From an uncultured SAR116 cluster alpha proteobacterium (GTDB taxonomy: Bacteria > Pseudomonadota > Alphaproteobacteria > Puniceispirillales > Marisalimonadaceae): DNA of 64,000 nucleotides. Made by a program: the position numbers and the translations under genes. The DNA lies in contig CACBXG010000001.1 in the NCBI GenBank assembly GCA_902543145.1, positions 124,001 to 188,000 on the forward strand. Direction: 5' to 3'. Below, in pieces: positions 18,077 to 26,381 of this stretch (position 1 is the first letter of the stretch; every line of letters starts with the position of its first letter). Below the pieces are notes generated by a model. The model did not search any database. It saw only the letters and a list, made by a program, of their open reading frames with translations, and had not been told where the DNA came from.

Positions 18077-18454
18077 ATGAAATTAACTAAAGTTTTTTAT
18101 GATGGGAAATGTGGGCTGTGTAGTAAAGAAATTAATTATTACAAAAGAATAGCTCCAAAAAATATTTTTGAATGGCATGATATAGCTTCAAATCCAGAAA
18201 AATTGAAGGAGATTCACGTTTCCCAATATGATGCTTTAATGTATTTACATGCGACCGACCAAAAATCCAATTTAAAAATTGGTGTAGACGCTTTTATTTT
18301 AATATGGGCACAACTTAAGTATTGGAAAATTTTATCTATTTTAGTAAAAACTCCTGTCGTTTACTCAATTGCTAAAATCACGTATAAATTATTCGCAAAT
18401 TACAGATTTAAAAGACTTACACATTGTCAAATGGCAAGTCAGAAGGTTATATAG
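18077..18454 (+). CDS. DCC-family thiol-disulfide oxidoreductase-like protein (DUF393)
   Basis: This is a 125-residue protein beginning with the family signature FYDGKCGLC, with a CxxC redox pair at Cys12 and Cys15. It also has FEWHDIA and VGVDAFILIW-like segments typical of the family. It probably has a thioredoxin-like fold. Its biological substrate is unknown. It follows coq7 by 11 bp and precedes a small gene by 5 bp, so a role linked to quinone synthesis or redox state is possible. A second, distant member lies at 50814. Confidence 0.85.
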   Translation: MKLTKVFYDGKCGLCSKEINYYKRIAPKNIFEWHDIASNPEKLKEIHVSQYDALMYLHATDQKSNLKIGVDAFILIWAQLKYWKILSILVKTPVVYSIAKITYKLFANYRFKRLTHCQMASQKVI

Positions 18455-18459
18455 TAAAA

Positions 18460-18651
18460 ATGCTTAAATGGATTAAAAATTTCAAATCAAAAAAAAATAG
18501 TGTTTATGTAAAAAAAGAAACTCGATTAGAGCAGATGAAAAAAAATCCCTATAAAAGAGTTGATAGTGAAAATATGACAGATATTGAAAAAATGGACCAA
18601 GGGTTTAATGGAAAAACTTTTACCATTAATGGTATTGAAGTAGATTTTTAA
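18460..18651 (+). CDS. Small basic protein of unknown function
   Basis: This is a 63-residue protein, lysine-rich at the start (LKWIKNFKSKKN) and ending in GKTFTINGIEVDF, which looks like a short beta hairpin. I do not recognise a family. The ATG at 18460 lies 5 bp after the DCC stop. An in-frame start at 18424 would sit inside that gene and is less likely. The close spacing suggests it belongs to the coq7-DCC transcript. It is followed by the promoter region of the Liv-type operon. Confidence 0.6.
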   Translation: MLKWIKNFKSKKNSVYVKKETRLEQMKKNPYKRVDSENMTDIEKMDQGFNGKTFTINGIEVDF

Positions 18652-18740
18652 CCGTATCAACAAAAAAATTTATACTTTGCCTTTACGTAAATTGTTATAT
18701 ACTCCTGATTCTTATTTAAAGGATTATTAGGGGATTAGAT

Positions 18741-19877
18741 ATGAAAAAGTTTACTACAACATTGGCGGCTCTGATGATATTGGGGTCCACTTCGTCATTT
18801 GCAGACGGTCATAAGGTAAAAGTTGGTATGATAACCACATTATCAGGTGGTGGTTCAGGTTTAGGCATTGATGTCAGAGACGGCTTTATGCTGGCCGTAA
18901 AAGGTAATAAAAATATTTCCGTAATTACTAAAGATGATCAGCGCAAACCTGACATTGCAGTTCAATTAGCTGATAAAATGATACAATCTGACAAAGTAGA
19001 TGTGTTAACGGGTATAATTTGGTCAAATTTAGCAATGGCTGTTGTGCCTGCTACTGTAAATCAAGGTAAATTTTACTTGTCACCAAATGCTGGTCCATCA
19101 AAATTAGCTGGTAAAGGATGTCACAAGAATTATTTTAACGTTGCCTGGCAGAATGATAATTTACACGAAGCAGCAGGGGGTTACGCTAATTCTGCTGGAT
19201 TTAAAAATTCTTTTATACTTGCCCCTAATTACCCTGCAGGTAAGGATGCATTAACTGGTTATAAAAGATATTTTAAAGGAAGTTTAGCTGGTGAAATTTA
19301 CACAAAACTAGGTCAAAAAGATTATGCAGCAGAAATTGCACAAATAAGAGCATCAGGCGCTGATAGTGTATTCTTTTTTCTACCGGGTGGAATGGGCATT
19401 GGATTTATGAAACAATTCTCACAATCTGCAATAAAACTTCCAGTAGTTGGCCCAGCTTTTTCATTTGATCAAGGTATTCTTAAAGCTGTAGGTGATGCAG
19501 CACTTGGAGTTAAAAACACTTCTCAGTGGTCAAAAGATATTGTCAATGACGCAAATAAAAAATTTGTTAAAGATTTTCAATCTGAATACGGAAGACTACC
19601 ATCTTTATATGCATCTCAAGGTTATGATACTGGTAAGCTTTTAATTTCGGCAATGTCAAAAGCTAAAGTTAAAGATAAGGATAAATTTAGAGACGCTCTC
19701 AGAAAAGCTGATTTTGCATCAACAAGAGGTAAATTTAGTTTTGATAAAAATCATCATCCTATTCAGGATATTTATGTTCGTGAAGTAATTAAGGAAGGTA
19801 AAATCCTTACTAATAAGATTGTTTCAGTTGGGTTGAAGGATCATTCAAACGCTTATGTTTCTGAATGTAAAATGTAA
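18741..19877 (+). CDS. Branched-chain amino-acid-type ABC substrate-binding protein
   Basis: This 378-residue periplasmic protein has a signal peptide (residues 1-22, LAALMILGSTSSFA) and a type I bilobed Leu/Ile/Val-binding fold: VKVGMITTLSGGGSGLG at the mature start, SVFFFLPGGMGIGF in the middle and SQGYDTGKLL near the end. It captures a ligand for the LivHMGF importer encoded next. Related proteins bind branched-chain amino acids, aromatic acids, amides or urea; the ligand here is unknown. A GGGGATTAG ribosome site precedes the start, and a strong hairpin separates it from the permease genes. Confidence 0.9.
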   Translation: MKKFTTTLAALMILGSTSSFADGHKVKVGMITTLSGGGSGLGIDVRDGFMLAVKGNKNISVITKDDQRKPDIAVQLADKMIQSDKVDVLTGIIWSNLAMAVVPATVNQGKFYLSPNAGPSKLAGKGCHKNYFNVAWQNDNLHEAAGGYANSAGFKNSFILAPNYPAGKDALTGYKRYFKGSLAGEIYTKLGQKDYAAEIAQIRASGADSVFFFLPGGMGIGFMKQFSQSAIKLPVVGPAFSFDQGILKAVGDAALGVKNTSQWSKDIVNDANKKFVKDFQSEYGRLPSLYASQGYDTGKLLISAMSKAKVKDKDKFRDALRKADFASTRGKFSFDKNHHPIQDIYVREVIKEGKILTNKIVSVGLKDHSNAYVSECKM

Positions 19878-19885
19878 AAATTTAA

Positions 19886-19914
19886 TAGGTGATTTCTAAT
19901 TTAGAAATCACCTA
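19886..19914 (+). terminator. Hairpin between livK-like gene and livH
   Basis: TAGGTGATTTCTAA and its reverse complement are separated by one base, giving a stem of up to 14 pairs (fewer once the loop opens). A T-rich tail runs up to livH. It lies 9 bp after the binding-protein stop, so it probably works as a partial terminator and 3' stabiliser giving excess binding protein. Confidence 0.8.
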
Positions 19915-19930
19915 ATTTTAAATTTTTTAA

Positions 19931-20848
19931 ATGTCATCTATACTATTTTTTGAACAATTATTAAACGGCATACAATTTGGAACTATGTTGTTTCTTATGT
20001 CCGCTGGTCTAACTCTTATTTTTGGAGTTATGGGTCTTATTAATTTAGCTCATGGATCTTTTTATATGATTGGAGCTTTTAGTGCTGCTTTGATAGCAAG
20101 TCTTACGGGCTCTTTTTGGCTTGCATTATTGGCAAGTTTGTCAGGTGCGGCGATTGCAGGAGTATTGATTGAAATTTTTATTATTAGACGTCTATATAGA
20201 AGAGACCATTTAGATCAAGTTTTAGCAACTTTTGCATTAATATTGTTGTTATCTGAAGGTGTTAGATGGTGTTTTGGAGCTTTTCCTTTATATTTAGATA
20301 TTCCAGAAAATCTTAATGGTACTTTGCCAATTTTAGATGATATTATTTACTCTAAATATCGACTATTTATAATATTTATGGGTCTTTTGATAGCTGCTGG
20401 ACTATATATTCTCATAACAAAAACACGTTTAGGTGTTCGTATAAGAGCAGGTCAAAATGATCGTCAAATGATATCAGCACTTGGTATTGATATATCAAAA
20501 CTTTATACGATTGTATTTGCATTGGGTGCTTCTTTAGCTGGTTTGGCTGGAGCAATGATAGGAGCCATTCAATCAGTTGAAGTTGGAATGGGTGAGCCTA
20601 TTTTAATTTTAGCGTTTGTAGTAATAGTAATTGGAGGAATTGGTTCAATAAAAGGGGCATTAATTGGATCTATTTTAGTAGGTGTAACTGACACAATTGG
20701 TAGAATTTTTTTACCAGAATTTCTAAAGGTTTTTATGGAGCCAGCTAGTGCAACCTCTGTTGGTTCCTCAATAGGTTCAATGTTAATATATATATTAATG
20801 GCTTTAATACTTATAATAAAGCCATCTGGATTATTTGGAAAAACTTAA
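19931..20848 (+). CDS. livH: ABC transporter permease LivH
   Basis: This 305-residue inner-membrane permease has about eight segments. Family hallmarks include FGVMGLINLAHGSFYM near residue 35, RAGQNDRQMISALGI before the late segments, and FVVIVIGGIGSIKGALIGS. It pairs with LivM to form the channel of a branched-chain amino-acid-type importer. It is translated from the same transcript as livM, which begins one base after its stop codon. Confidence 0.92.
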   Translation: MSSILFFEQLLNGIQFGTMLFLMSAGLTLIFGVMGLINLAHGSFYMIGAFSAALIASLTGSFWLALLASLSGAAIAGVLIEIFIIRRLYRRDHLDQVLATFALILLLSEGVRWCFGAFPLYLDIPENLNGTLPILDDIIYSKYRLFIIFMGLLIAAGLYILITKTRLGVRIRAGQNDRQMISALGIDISKLYTIVFALGASLAGLAGAMIGAIQSVEVGMGEPILILAFVVIVIGGIGSIKGALIGSILVGVTDTIGRIFLPEFLKVFMEPASATSVGSSIGSMLIYILMALILIIKPSGLFGKT

Positions 20849-20849
20849 A

Positions 20850-21833
20850 ATGATTATTGAAAAAATTTTTAATAAGTGGATTTTGCTTTTTCTTTTTACA
20901 ATTCCAGTTTTTGGGTTTGTTTTTGAAGAGCCTTATTACATAACTTTAACAACAAAAGTTGTAATCCTTGGTATAGCCGGTATAGGATTAAATTTAGCAC
21001 TTGGTTATTGTGGATTAATTTCTTTTGGTCATGCCGCTTTTTTTGGAATAGGTGGTTATGTAACAGGAATACTATCTTTTCATGCTTTGAACTCAGAATT
21101 AATGTTTAGTTGGCCTTTTGTCTCTTCTGGTAGTTCTGATATGTTAGTAATTTGGCCAATAGTAATATTGTCAAGTGCATTTTTAGCTCTAATTATTGGT
21201 TTATTATCACTGAGAACTACAGGTGTTTACTTTATAATGATTACCCTTGCATTTGCTCAAATGTTATACTTTTTTGCAATTAGCTGGCCAAACTATGGAG
21301 GTGAAGATGGGTTATCTATATATATGAGAAATTCATTACCAATAATTAACACAATGGACCCATTGACCTTTTATTTTATATGTCTTTTTTGGTTGTTAGT
21401 AGTAATATTTATTTCTGCTAAACTAATAAATTCTTCTTTTGGTATGGCATTTCAGGCTATTAAGCAAAATGAAGAGAGAGTAAAATCTGTTGGTATTGAA
21501 ACTTTTAAAGTTAAGTTACTAGTTTTTGTTATTTCAGGAACAATTACTGGATTAGCGGGGTCCTTATATACTGACTTAAACAGGTTCATAAGTCCTTCTG
21601 TTCTTAATTGGCAGATGTCTGGAGAAATAATGATATTTGTAATTCTTGGAGGAATTGCAAGGCTCTATGGGCCTATTGTTGGCGCAGCTTTCTTTATTGT
21701 TTTAGAACAAACGTTAGGAGGTTATACAGAAAATTGGCAGTTTTGGTTGGGATTAATTCTTATTTTAGAAATATTATATGTACGCACAGGTATTTTAAGT
21801 TTGTTTGAAAAAAAATTTAAATATGAAAAATAA
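20850..21833 (+). CDS. livM: ABC transporter permease LivM
   Basis: This second permease has about 327 residues. Recognisable segments are GIGLNLALGYCGLISFGHAAFFGIG split across the first helices, LRTTGVYFIMITLAFAQM, and the conserved GTITGLAGSLY loop before FVILGGIARLYGP. ATG 20850 is chosen because it lies one base past the livH stop; TTG 20835 would begin inside livH. Its 3' end overlaps livG by 11 bp. Confidence 0.92.
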   Translation: MIIEKIFNKWILLFLFTIPVFGFVFEEPYYITLTTKVVILGIAGIGLNLALGYCGLISFGHAAFFGIGGYVTGILSFHALNSELMFSWPFVSSGSSDMLVIWPIVILSSAFLALIIGLLSLRTTGVYFIMITLAFAQMLYFFAISWPNYGGEDGLSIYMRNSLPIINTMDPLTFYFICLFWLLVVIFISAKLINSSFGMAFQAIKQNEERVKSVGIETFKVKLLVFVISGTITGLAGSLYTDLNRFISPSVLNWQMSGEIMIFVILGGIARLYGPIVGAAFFIVLEQTLGGYTENWQFWLGLILILEILYVRTGILSLFEKKFKYEK

Positions 21834-22572
21834 AATCTTAAATATTAAAAACTTATCAAAATCATATGGCGCTTTTAAAGTTACCGATGAAATTACAATA
21901 GACCTTCATTTTGACGAAATACATGCTTTAATTGGACCTAATGGAGCAGGAAAATCAACATTAATTAAGCAAATAGTTGGAAGCGTAAAACATGATATAG
22001 GTTCGATTATCTTGGATCAAGAAGACATAACTGATTTAACTGATGTTGAAAGAGCTAAAATTGGAATTTCAAGAACATTCCAAGTTTCTTCTATTATTCC
22101 TCAGTTTAGCGCAATAGATAACATAGTTTTATCTCTATTAGACAAATCAAGTAAAACATTTCAATTGTTCAAAAGTATAAGGAATAACAAAGATTTGTAT
22201 TCAAATGCCAAAAAAATTCTTAAAGAAATTGAACTATCTGAAAAAAGTGACATTTCAGCATCTGACTTAAGCCACGGTGATAGAAGAAAACTAGAAGTTG
22301 GTTTAGCTTTAGCTATGGATCCAAAAGTTTTTTTATTTGATGAGCCAATGGCTGGCTTGGATGAAAGTGGTACAAAGATGATGATTAATTTATTCAAAAA
22401 AATAAAGACTAACTCGCCAATTTTATTAATTGAACATGATATGGACGCTGTTTTTGCATTAGCTGATAGGGTTTCAGTAATAAATTATGGGAAGATAGTT
22501 GCTACAGGTACTGTAGATGAGATAAGAAAAAATGAATTAGTGAGAGATGTTTATTTAGGCTATGAGATCTAA
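21823..22572 (+). CDS. livG: ABC transporter ATPase LivG
   Basis: This ATP-binding subunit of the importer has about 249 residues. Walker A GPNGAGKST is at residues 38-46, the signature is LSHGDRRKLEVG (H in place of the usual second G), and Walker B is VFLFDEPMAGLD, with the switch histidine in IEHDMD. ATG 21823 overlaps the livM end by 11 bp; the in-frame TTG at 21805 is an alternative. Its stop codon shares one base with the livF start. Confidence 0.93.
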   Translation: MKNKILNIKNLSKSYGAFKVTDEITIDLHFDEIHALIGPNGAGKSTLIKQIVGSVKHDIGSIILDQEDITDLTDVERAKIGISRTFQVSSIIPQFSAIDNIVLSLLDKSSKTFQLFKSIRNNKDLYSNAKKILKEIELSEKSDISASDLSHGDRRKLEVGLALAMDPKVFLFDEPMAGLDESGTKMMINLFKKIKTNSPILLIEHDMDAVFALADRVSVINYGKIVATGTVDEIRKNELVRDVYLGYEI

Positions 22573-23261
22573 TGAAAAAACTTCTTGAAATAAATGGACT
22601 AAAGTCATGGTATGGCTTAAGTCAAGCTCTCTTTGATGTGAATCTAGAAATAAATGAGGGTGAAGTTGTCGCCCTTCTTGGTAGAAATGGCATGGGCAAA
22701 TCAACCACAATCAGATCAATTTGTGGTTTAATAAGTAGTTATGAGGGTGAGATAAAATTTAAAAATATTCCAATCATAAATCATCCAAGTTATAAAATTG
22801 CTCAATTGGGTATCGGCCTTGTGCCAGAGGGTAGAAGAGCATTTACAAACTTGACTGTATTGGAGAATCTTACAGCAACTGCAGTTGAAGGAGAATGGAC
22901 TCAAGAAATGGTTTTTCATTTATTTCCAAAATTATCAGAAAGAAAATATCAAAGTGCTTCTACTTTATCCGGTGGTGAACAACAAATGCTTGTAATTGGG
23001 AGGGCATTAATGACAAATCCAGACTTACTCATTTTAGATGAAGCTACTGAAGGTTTGTCCCCAACTATAAGGTCAGAAATATGGAGAGTTATAACAATTT
23101 TAAAAAATAAGGGTGTTTCAATTTTAATAATTGATAAATCACTTAAACAACTCCAGGATTTAGCTGATAAATTTTATATTTTAGAAAAAGGAAAAACAGT
23201 ATGGAATGGTTTTTCAAATGATTTAACAAGCAAAATTGCTCAGAGATATTTAGGTGTTTAG
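22572..23261 (+). CDS. livF: ABC transporter ATPase LivF
   Basis: This is a 229-residue ATPase. Walker A GRNGMGKST is at 37-45, the signature is LSGGEQQMLVIGRAL, and Walker B is LLILDEATEGLSP. The motif VPEGRRAFTNLTVLENL is characteristic of LivF. The switch position reads IIDKSL, so the usual histidine is replaced by lysine, as in some LivF proteins. It closes the livKHMGF operon and abuts a convergent small gene with no spacer. Confidence 0.92.
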   Translation: MKKLLEINGLKSWYGLSQALFDVNLEINEGEVVALLGRNGMGKSTTIRSICGLISSYEGEIKFKNIPIINHPSYKIAQLGIGLVPEGRRAFTNLTVLENLTATAVEGEWTQEMVFHLFPKLSERKYQSASTLSGGEQQMLVIGRALMTNPDLLILDEATEGLSPTIRSEIWRVITILKNKGVSILIIDKSLKQLQDLADKFYILEKGKTVWNGFSNDLTSKIAQRYLGV

Positions 23262-23564
23262 TTAGATATGATTATTGAAAGTATCTAGCATATTAATATC
23301 AGATTCACCTCCAACACCAGAAACAATTGCCCCCATTTCACTAAATTCTTGACTAACTTTTATCCAATTTTTTCTACCTTTTTCAAAGTGTGACTTTGAA
23401 ATCCAATATTTTACAGTAAGAAAATTTGTGTCAGAAATGTCAACAGTTGTTTGTTTTATAAGACCAACTTTCATTTGCTCATGTGCTACTTGATTACTAT
23501 GTAGCTTTATGGCTTTTTTTGCTGTTTGGTTTGGGCATTTAATAGTTACTACTCTTACATACAT
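23262..23564 (-). CDS. Small protein of unknown function, possible dimeric alpha/beta barrel
   Basis: This is a 100-residue protein that I do not assign to a named family. Alternating strands (MYVRVVTIKC, FLTVKYWIS) around a helix resemble the ferredoxin-like, dimeric alpha/beta-barrel small proteins. It lies 47 bp after the class III aminotransferase gene on the same strand. The gene upstream of the aminotransferase (24952) is another protein of almost equal length, so the two may be related partners. It ends base-to-base against livF. Confidence 0.55.
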   Translation of the reverse strand: MYVRVVTIKCPNQTAKKAIKLHSNQVAHEQMKVGLIKQTTVDISDTNFLTVKYWISKSHFEKGRKNWIKVSQEFSEMGAIVSGVGGESDINMLDTFNNHI

Positions 23565-23611
23565 GAAATTATTTTCTATTCAAAGTTAGGATTATATTTA
23601 AATCCATCAAA

Positions 23612-24943
23612 TCAAAAGTTACAAACAGAATCAATAGTGATTTTGAGTTTTTCAGAAATTTCATCAATCTCATTCTCATTAATTATAAACGGGGGTGCAA
23701 TTAGAATATGATCGCCAATTTCTCCGTTTATTGTTCCTTGCATTGGATAGCAAATTAATCCTTCGTCTAAAGCCTTCTTCTTAATTTTTCCTGCTACATT
23801 TAATTTTTTAGGAAAAGGCTCCTTTGTTGATCTGTCAGCTACAAGTTCTATAGCTCTGAATAAACCTCTACCTCTAATATCTCCAATAAATTGATTTTGG
23901 CCTAATGATCTTGTTAAGCTTTTTTGAAGTATGTTACCCTTTTCTCTTACTTTAGACGGATAATTATCATTTATTAATTTTCCTAAAACTGCATATGAAG
24001 CTGCACACGCTACAGGATGACCAAGATATGTGTGTCCATGTTGAAAAAATCCAGAACCACTTTCTATCGCTTCATAGATATGATTTTGACATATCATAGC
24101 TCCAATTGGTTGATATCCTGCTCCCAAACCTTTAGCAATAGTAATAATGTCAGGAATAACTGGTTCATCATCGCAAGCAAATAAAGATCCCGTTCTTCCC
24201 ATACCACACATAACTTCATCTAGAATTAATAAAACATCGTATTTATTACAAATTTCTCTTATAAGCTTGAAATATCCTGGTACAGCTGTAAGAGCACCTG
24301 CAGTTGCTCCAACAACTGTCTCTGCAATAAAAGCCATAACATTATCTTGGCCCAAATTTAAAATTTCATCTTCCAATTCTTTTGCAACTCTTTGTCCATA
24401 ATCCCATTCAGTTTCGTCTGATCTTTTATTTCTATATAGGTAACAAGGTGAAATTAAGCTGGTTTCAATTAGTAAATCTTCAAAAAAATTTCTTCTCCAA
24501 ATATTACCCCCAGATGCTAAAGCTCCAAGAGTGTTTCCATGATAACTTTGTCTTCTAGATATAACCTTGTGTTTTTTTGGTTTTCCTATTTCAATAAAAA
24601 ATTGTTTTGCAAGTTTTATTGAGGCCTCTACTGCCTCAGAACCACTCGAAACAAGATACACTTTATCTAGTCCAGATGGAGAAATATCAGCTAACAAATT
24701 TGCTAGTTTTTCAGCAGGTTCGTTAGTAAAAAATGATGTATGGGCATAAGCTAATTTTTCAGTTTGATTAATGATTGCGTCTTTTACAGTATTGTCAGAA
24801 TGACCTAAGCATGAAACTGCAGCACCACCTGACCCATCAATATATTTTTTTCCATTATTGTCTACTATATAACATCCATCACCTTTAATAGCTATGGGTA
24901 GATCATAATTTGAATGTCTTGGAAAAATATTACTGTGTCTCAT
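23612..24943 (-). CDS. Class III aminotransferase
   Basis: This is a 443-residue PLP enzyme that moves an amino group between an omega-amino or alpha-amino compound and a keto acid. Key segments are SSGSEAVEASIKLA, SYHGNTLGA, the PLP-binding aspartate in LILDEVMCGMGRTG, and Lys271 in IAKGLGAGYQPIGA. The protein looks complete and active. It could be an omega-amino-acid:pyruvate, taurine-type or polyamine-type transaminase; its specificity is not readable. It lies between two small genes of unknown function in one minus-strand unit, next to the Liv-type importer, so catabolism of an imported amino compound is a reasonable guess. Confidence 0.88.
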   Translation of the reverse strand: MRHSNIFPRHSNYDLPIAIKGDGCYIVDNNGKKYIDGSGGAAVSCLGHSDNTVKDAIINQTEKLAYAHTSFFTNEPAEKLANLLADISPSGLDKVYLVSSGSEAVEASIKLAKQFFIEIGKPKKHKVISRRQSYHGNTLGALASGGNIWRRNFFEDLLIETSLISPCYLYRNKRSDETEWDYGQRVAKELEDEILNLGQDNVMAFIAETVVGATAGALTAVPGYFKLIREICNKYDVLLILDEVMCGMGRTGSLFACDDEPVIPDIITIAKGLGAGYQPIGAMICQNHIYEAIESGSGFFQHGHTYLGHPVACAASYAVLGKLINDNYPSKVREKGNILQKSLTRSLGQNQFIGDIRGRGLFRAIELVADRSTKEPFPKKLNVAGKIKKKALDEGLICYPMQGTINGEIGDHILIAPPFIINENEIDEISEKLKITIDSVCNF

Positions 24944-24951
24944 CTTATTTT

Positions 24952-25257
24952 CTAAAATGATGTTTCTCCAAAATCTTGAGTAACTCCACCAACAAAGTGG
25001 ATTGTTTTAGGTGATAAGGTTTTGACATATTTAGCTATATTTTCGTCAATTAACTTATCAATTTTTTTCATTGCTTCAGCATCGGGAAACTCCCATAAAA
25101 CCACACTTACGTTGGGTGTTTGCGGATTTTTCATAGCTCTAAACCTAACTCCTTTTACTTGTTGAAGTAAATTAGGCCATCTAGTTTCAAGTATTGATTC
25201 GAATAATTCACAATCCTCAGTAGATGAGAAGGTTCTTACAAAAATTTTTATTAACAT
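24952..25257 (-). CDS. Small protein of unknown function, possible dimeric alpha/beta barrel
   Basis: This is a 101-residue protein with strand-helix-strand character (MLIKIFVRTF, then VSVVLWEFPDAEAMKKI), suggesting an ABM- or Dabb-like fold. I do not recognise a specific family. It is the first gene of the unit with the aminotransferase, which starts 8 bp after its stop. A short divergent promoter region of 100 bp separates it from the NrtS-like gene. Confidence 0.6.
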   Translation of the reverse strand: MLIKIFVRTFSSTEDCELFESILETRWPNLLQQVKGVRFRAMKNPQTPNVSVVLWEFPDAEAMKKIDKLIDENIAKYVKTLSPKTIHFVGGVTQDFGETSF

Positions 25258-25357
25258 TGTTTCTCCAGACTAAAATAAATTTTAAATTTATTATAATTTT
25301 AAGTTTTGTATATTATGTTAGCTTTTGCAAATAATATAAATTTTTGGTGGGAAATTG

Positions 25358-25582
25358 ATGTTTCATATAGCATTTAGAAAAGATGTTTTTCTTAGAGCTT
25401 TTAAAATGGCTTTGATAGTAGGAATCATTTTAGCAATAATTAATCATGGGGATCATATTTTTTTAGGAACGATGACAGTAACAAATTGGACTAAAATCTT
25501 AATTACTTTTTGTGTGCCCTTTTGTGTTTCAACTGTTTCCTCTGTACTTGCAATTAAAAAAGAGCAGTTAACAGTTAGATGA
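25358..25582 (+). CDS. NrtS-like small membrane protein
   Basis: This is a 74-residue protein with two transmembrane helices (near residues 16-33 and 47-66). The pattern ALIVGIILAIINHGDHIF followed by CVPFCVSTVSSV is that of the NrtS family, described as nitrate/nitrite transporters in marine cyanobacteria. ATG 25358 is preferred to TTG 25355. Transport of nitrite or nitrate is family knowledge, not shown here. Its neighbours are a DUF3108 gene 13 bp downstream and, divergently, the aminotransferase unit. Confidence 0.7.
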   Translation: MFHIAFRKDVFLRAFKMALIVGIILAIINHGDHIFLGTMTVTNWTKILITFCVPFCVSTVSSVLAIKKEQLTVR

Positions 25583-25595
25583 GATTAATTAAATA

Positions 25596-26378
25596 ATGAA
25601 TAAATTTTTAAATATTCTAATTTTTTTAATAATCTTTTCCTTACTTAATTTTTCAGCAAGTTCCAAACAAGAAAATTATTATTATGAGGTTCAGTTTGGA
25701 AATTTAATTGTTGGTAAAGCAGAAGTATTGTTTAGATCAACGTCTCAAAATTTAAATATTGATATTAAATCACAAACTGCTGGTATTTTAGACGTATTAT
25801 ATGAGTACAATGGCGTATTAAAATCGTCATCAATAAAAAATAAAGGTACTTGGTTACCAAATAAATTTTCAACTGGTGGAGTATTTAATAAAAAAAAGCG
25901 GAGTACAGAAATTACATGGGCCAATAATTATAAAACTGTAAGTTATGTAAACGTTCCTACTATAGATCTTAAAAAATACCATGAAGTTCAAAAGTCAAGT
26001 TTGACTAATGTAATTGATCCAATAACAGCCTTTATGAGAGTTATTGAAAAAATTAATGAAGAATATACTTGTGACCAAAACTTCAAAGTTTTCGACGGCA
26101 GAAGACGATATGATTTGGAAATTAAAACAATTGGTAATAGCACAATTGATAATGATAGACCTAAATCATATAAAGGCAATGTGCTGATATGTGGATTGAG
26201 AGTTTTCCCAATAGGTGGTCATAGACTTAAAACAAAATGGAAACCAAGTGAAGATAAGATTTCTGATATTAAAGTATTTTTTGGTAAATATCAGAATAAA
26301 GATTATGTGCCAGTTAGAGTTCAGATAGAGAGATGGTTTGGAACAGTTGTTATACGTCTTATCCAAAAGACCCTTTAG
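25596..26378 (+). CDS. Exported DUF3108-family protein
   Basis: This 260-residue protein starts with a signal peptide (FLNILIFLIIFSLLNFSAS). The mature part opens with YYYEVQFGNLIVGKAEVLF and has the LDVLYEYNGVLKSS and GGVFNKKKR segments typical of DUF3108, an envelope-associated beta-rich family of unknown function in proteobacteria. It sits between the NrtS-like gene and the shikimate-dehydrogenase-like frame (4 bp apart), so the three are likely co-transcribed. Confidence 0.75.
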   Translation: MNKFLNILIFLIIFSLLNFSASSKQENYYYEVQFGNLIVGKAEVLFRSTSQNLNIDIKSQTAGILDVLYEYNGVLKSSSIKNKGTWLPNKFSTGGVFNKKKRSTEITWANNYKTVSYVNVPTIDLKKYHEVQKSSLTNVIDPITAFMRVIEKINEEYTCDQNFKVFDGRRRYDLEIKTIGNSTIDNDRPKSYKGNVLICGLRVFPIGGHRLKTKWKPSEDKISDIKVFFGKYQNKDYVPVRVQIERWFGTVVIRLIQKTL

Positions 26379-26381
26379 ATT

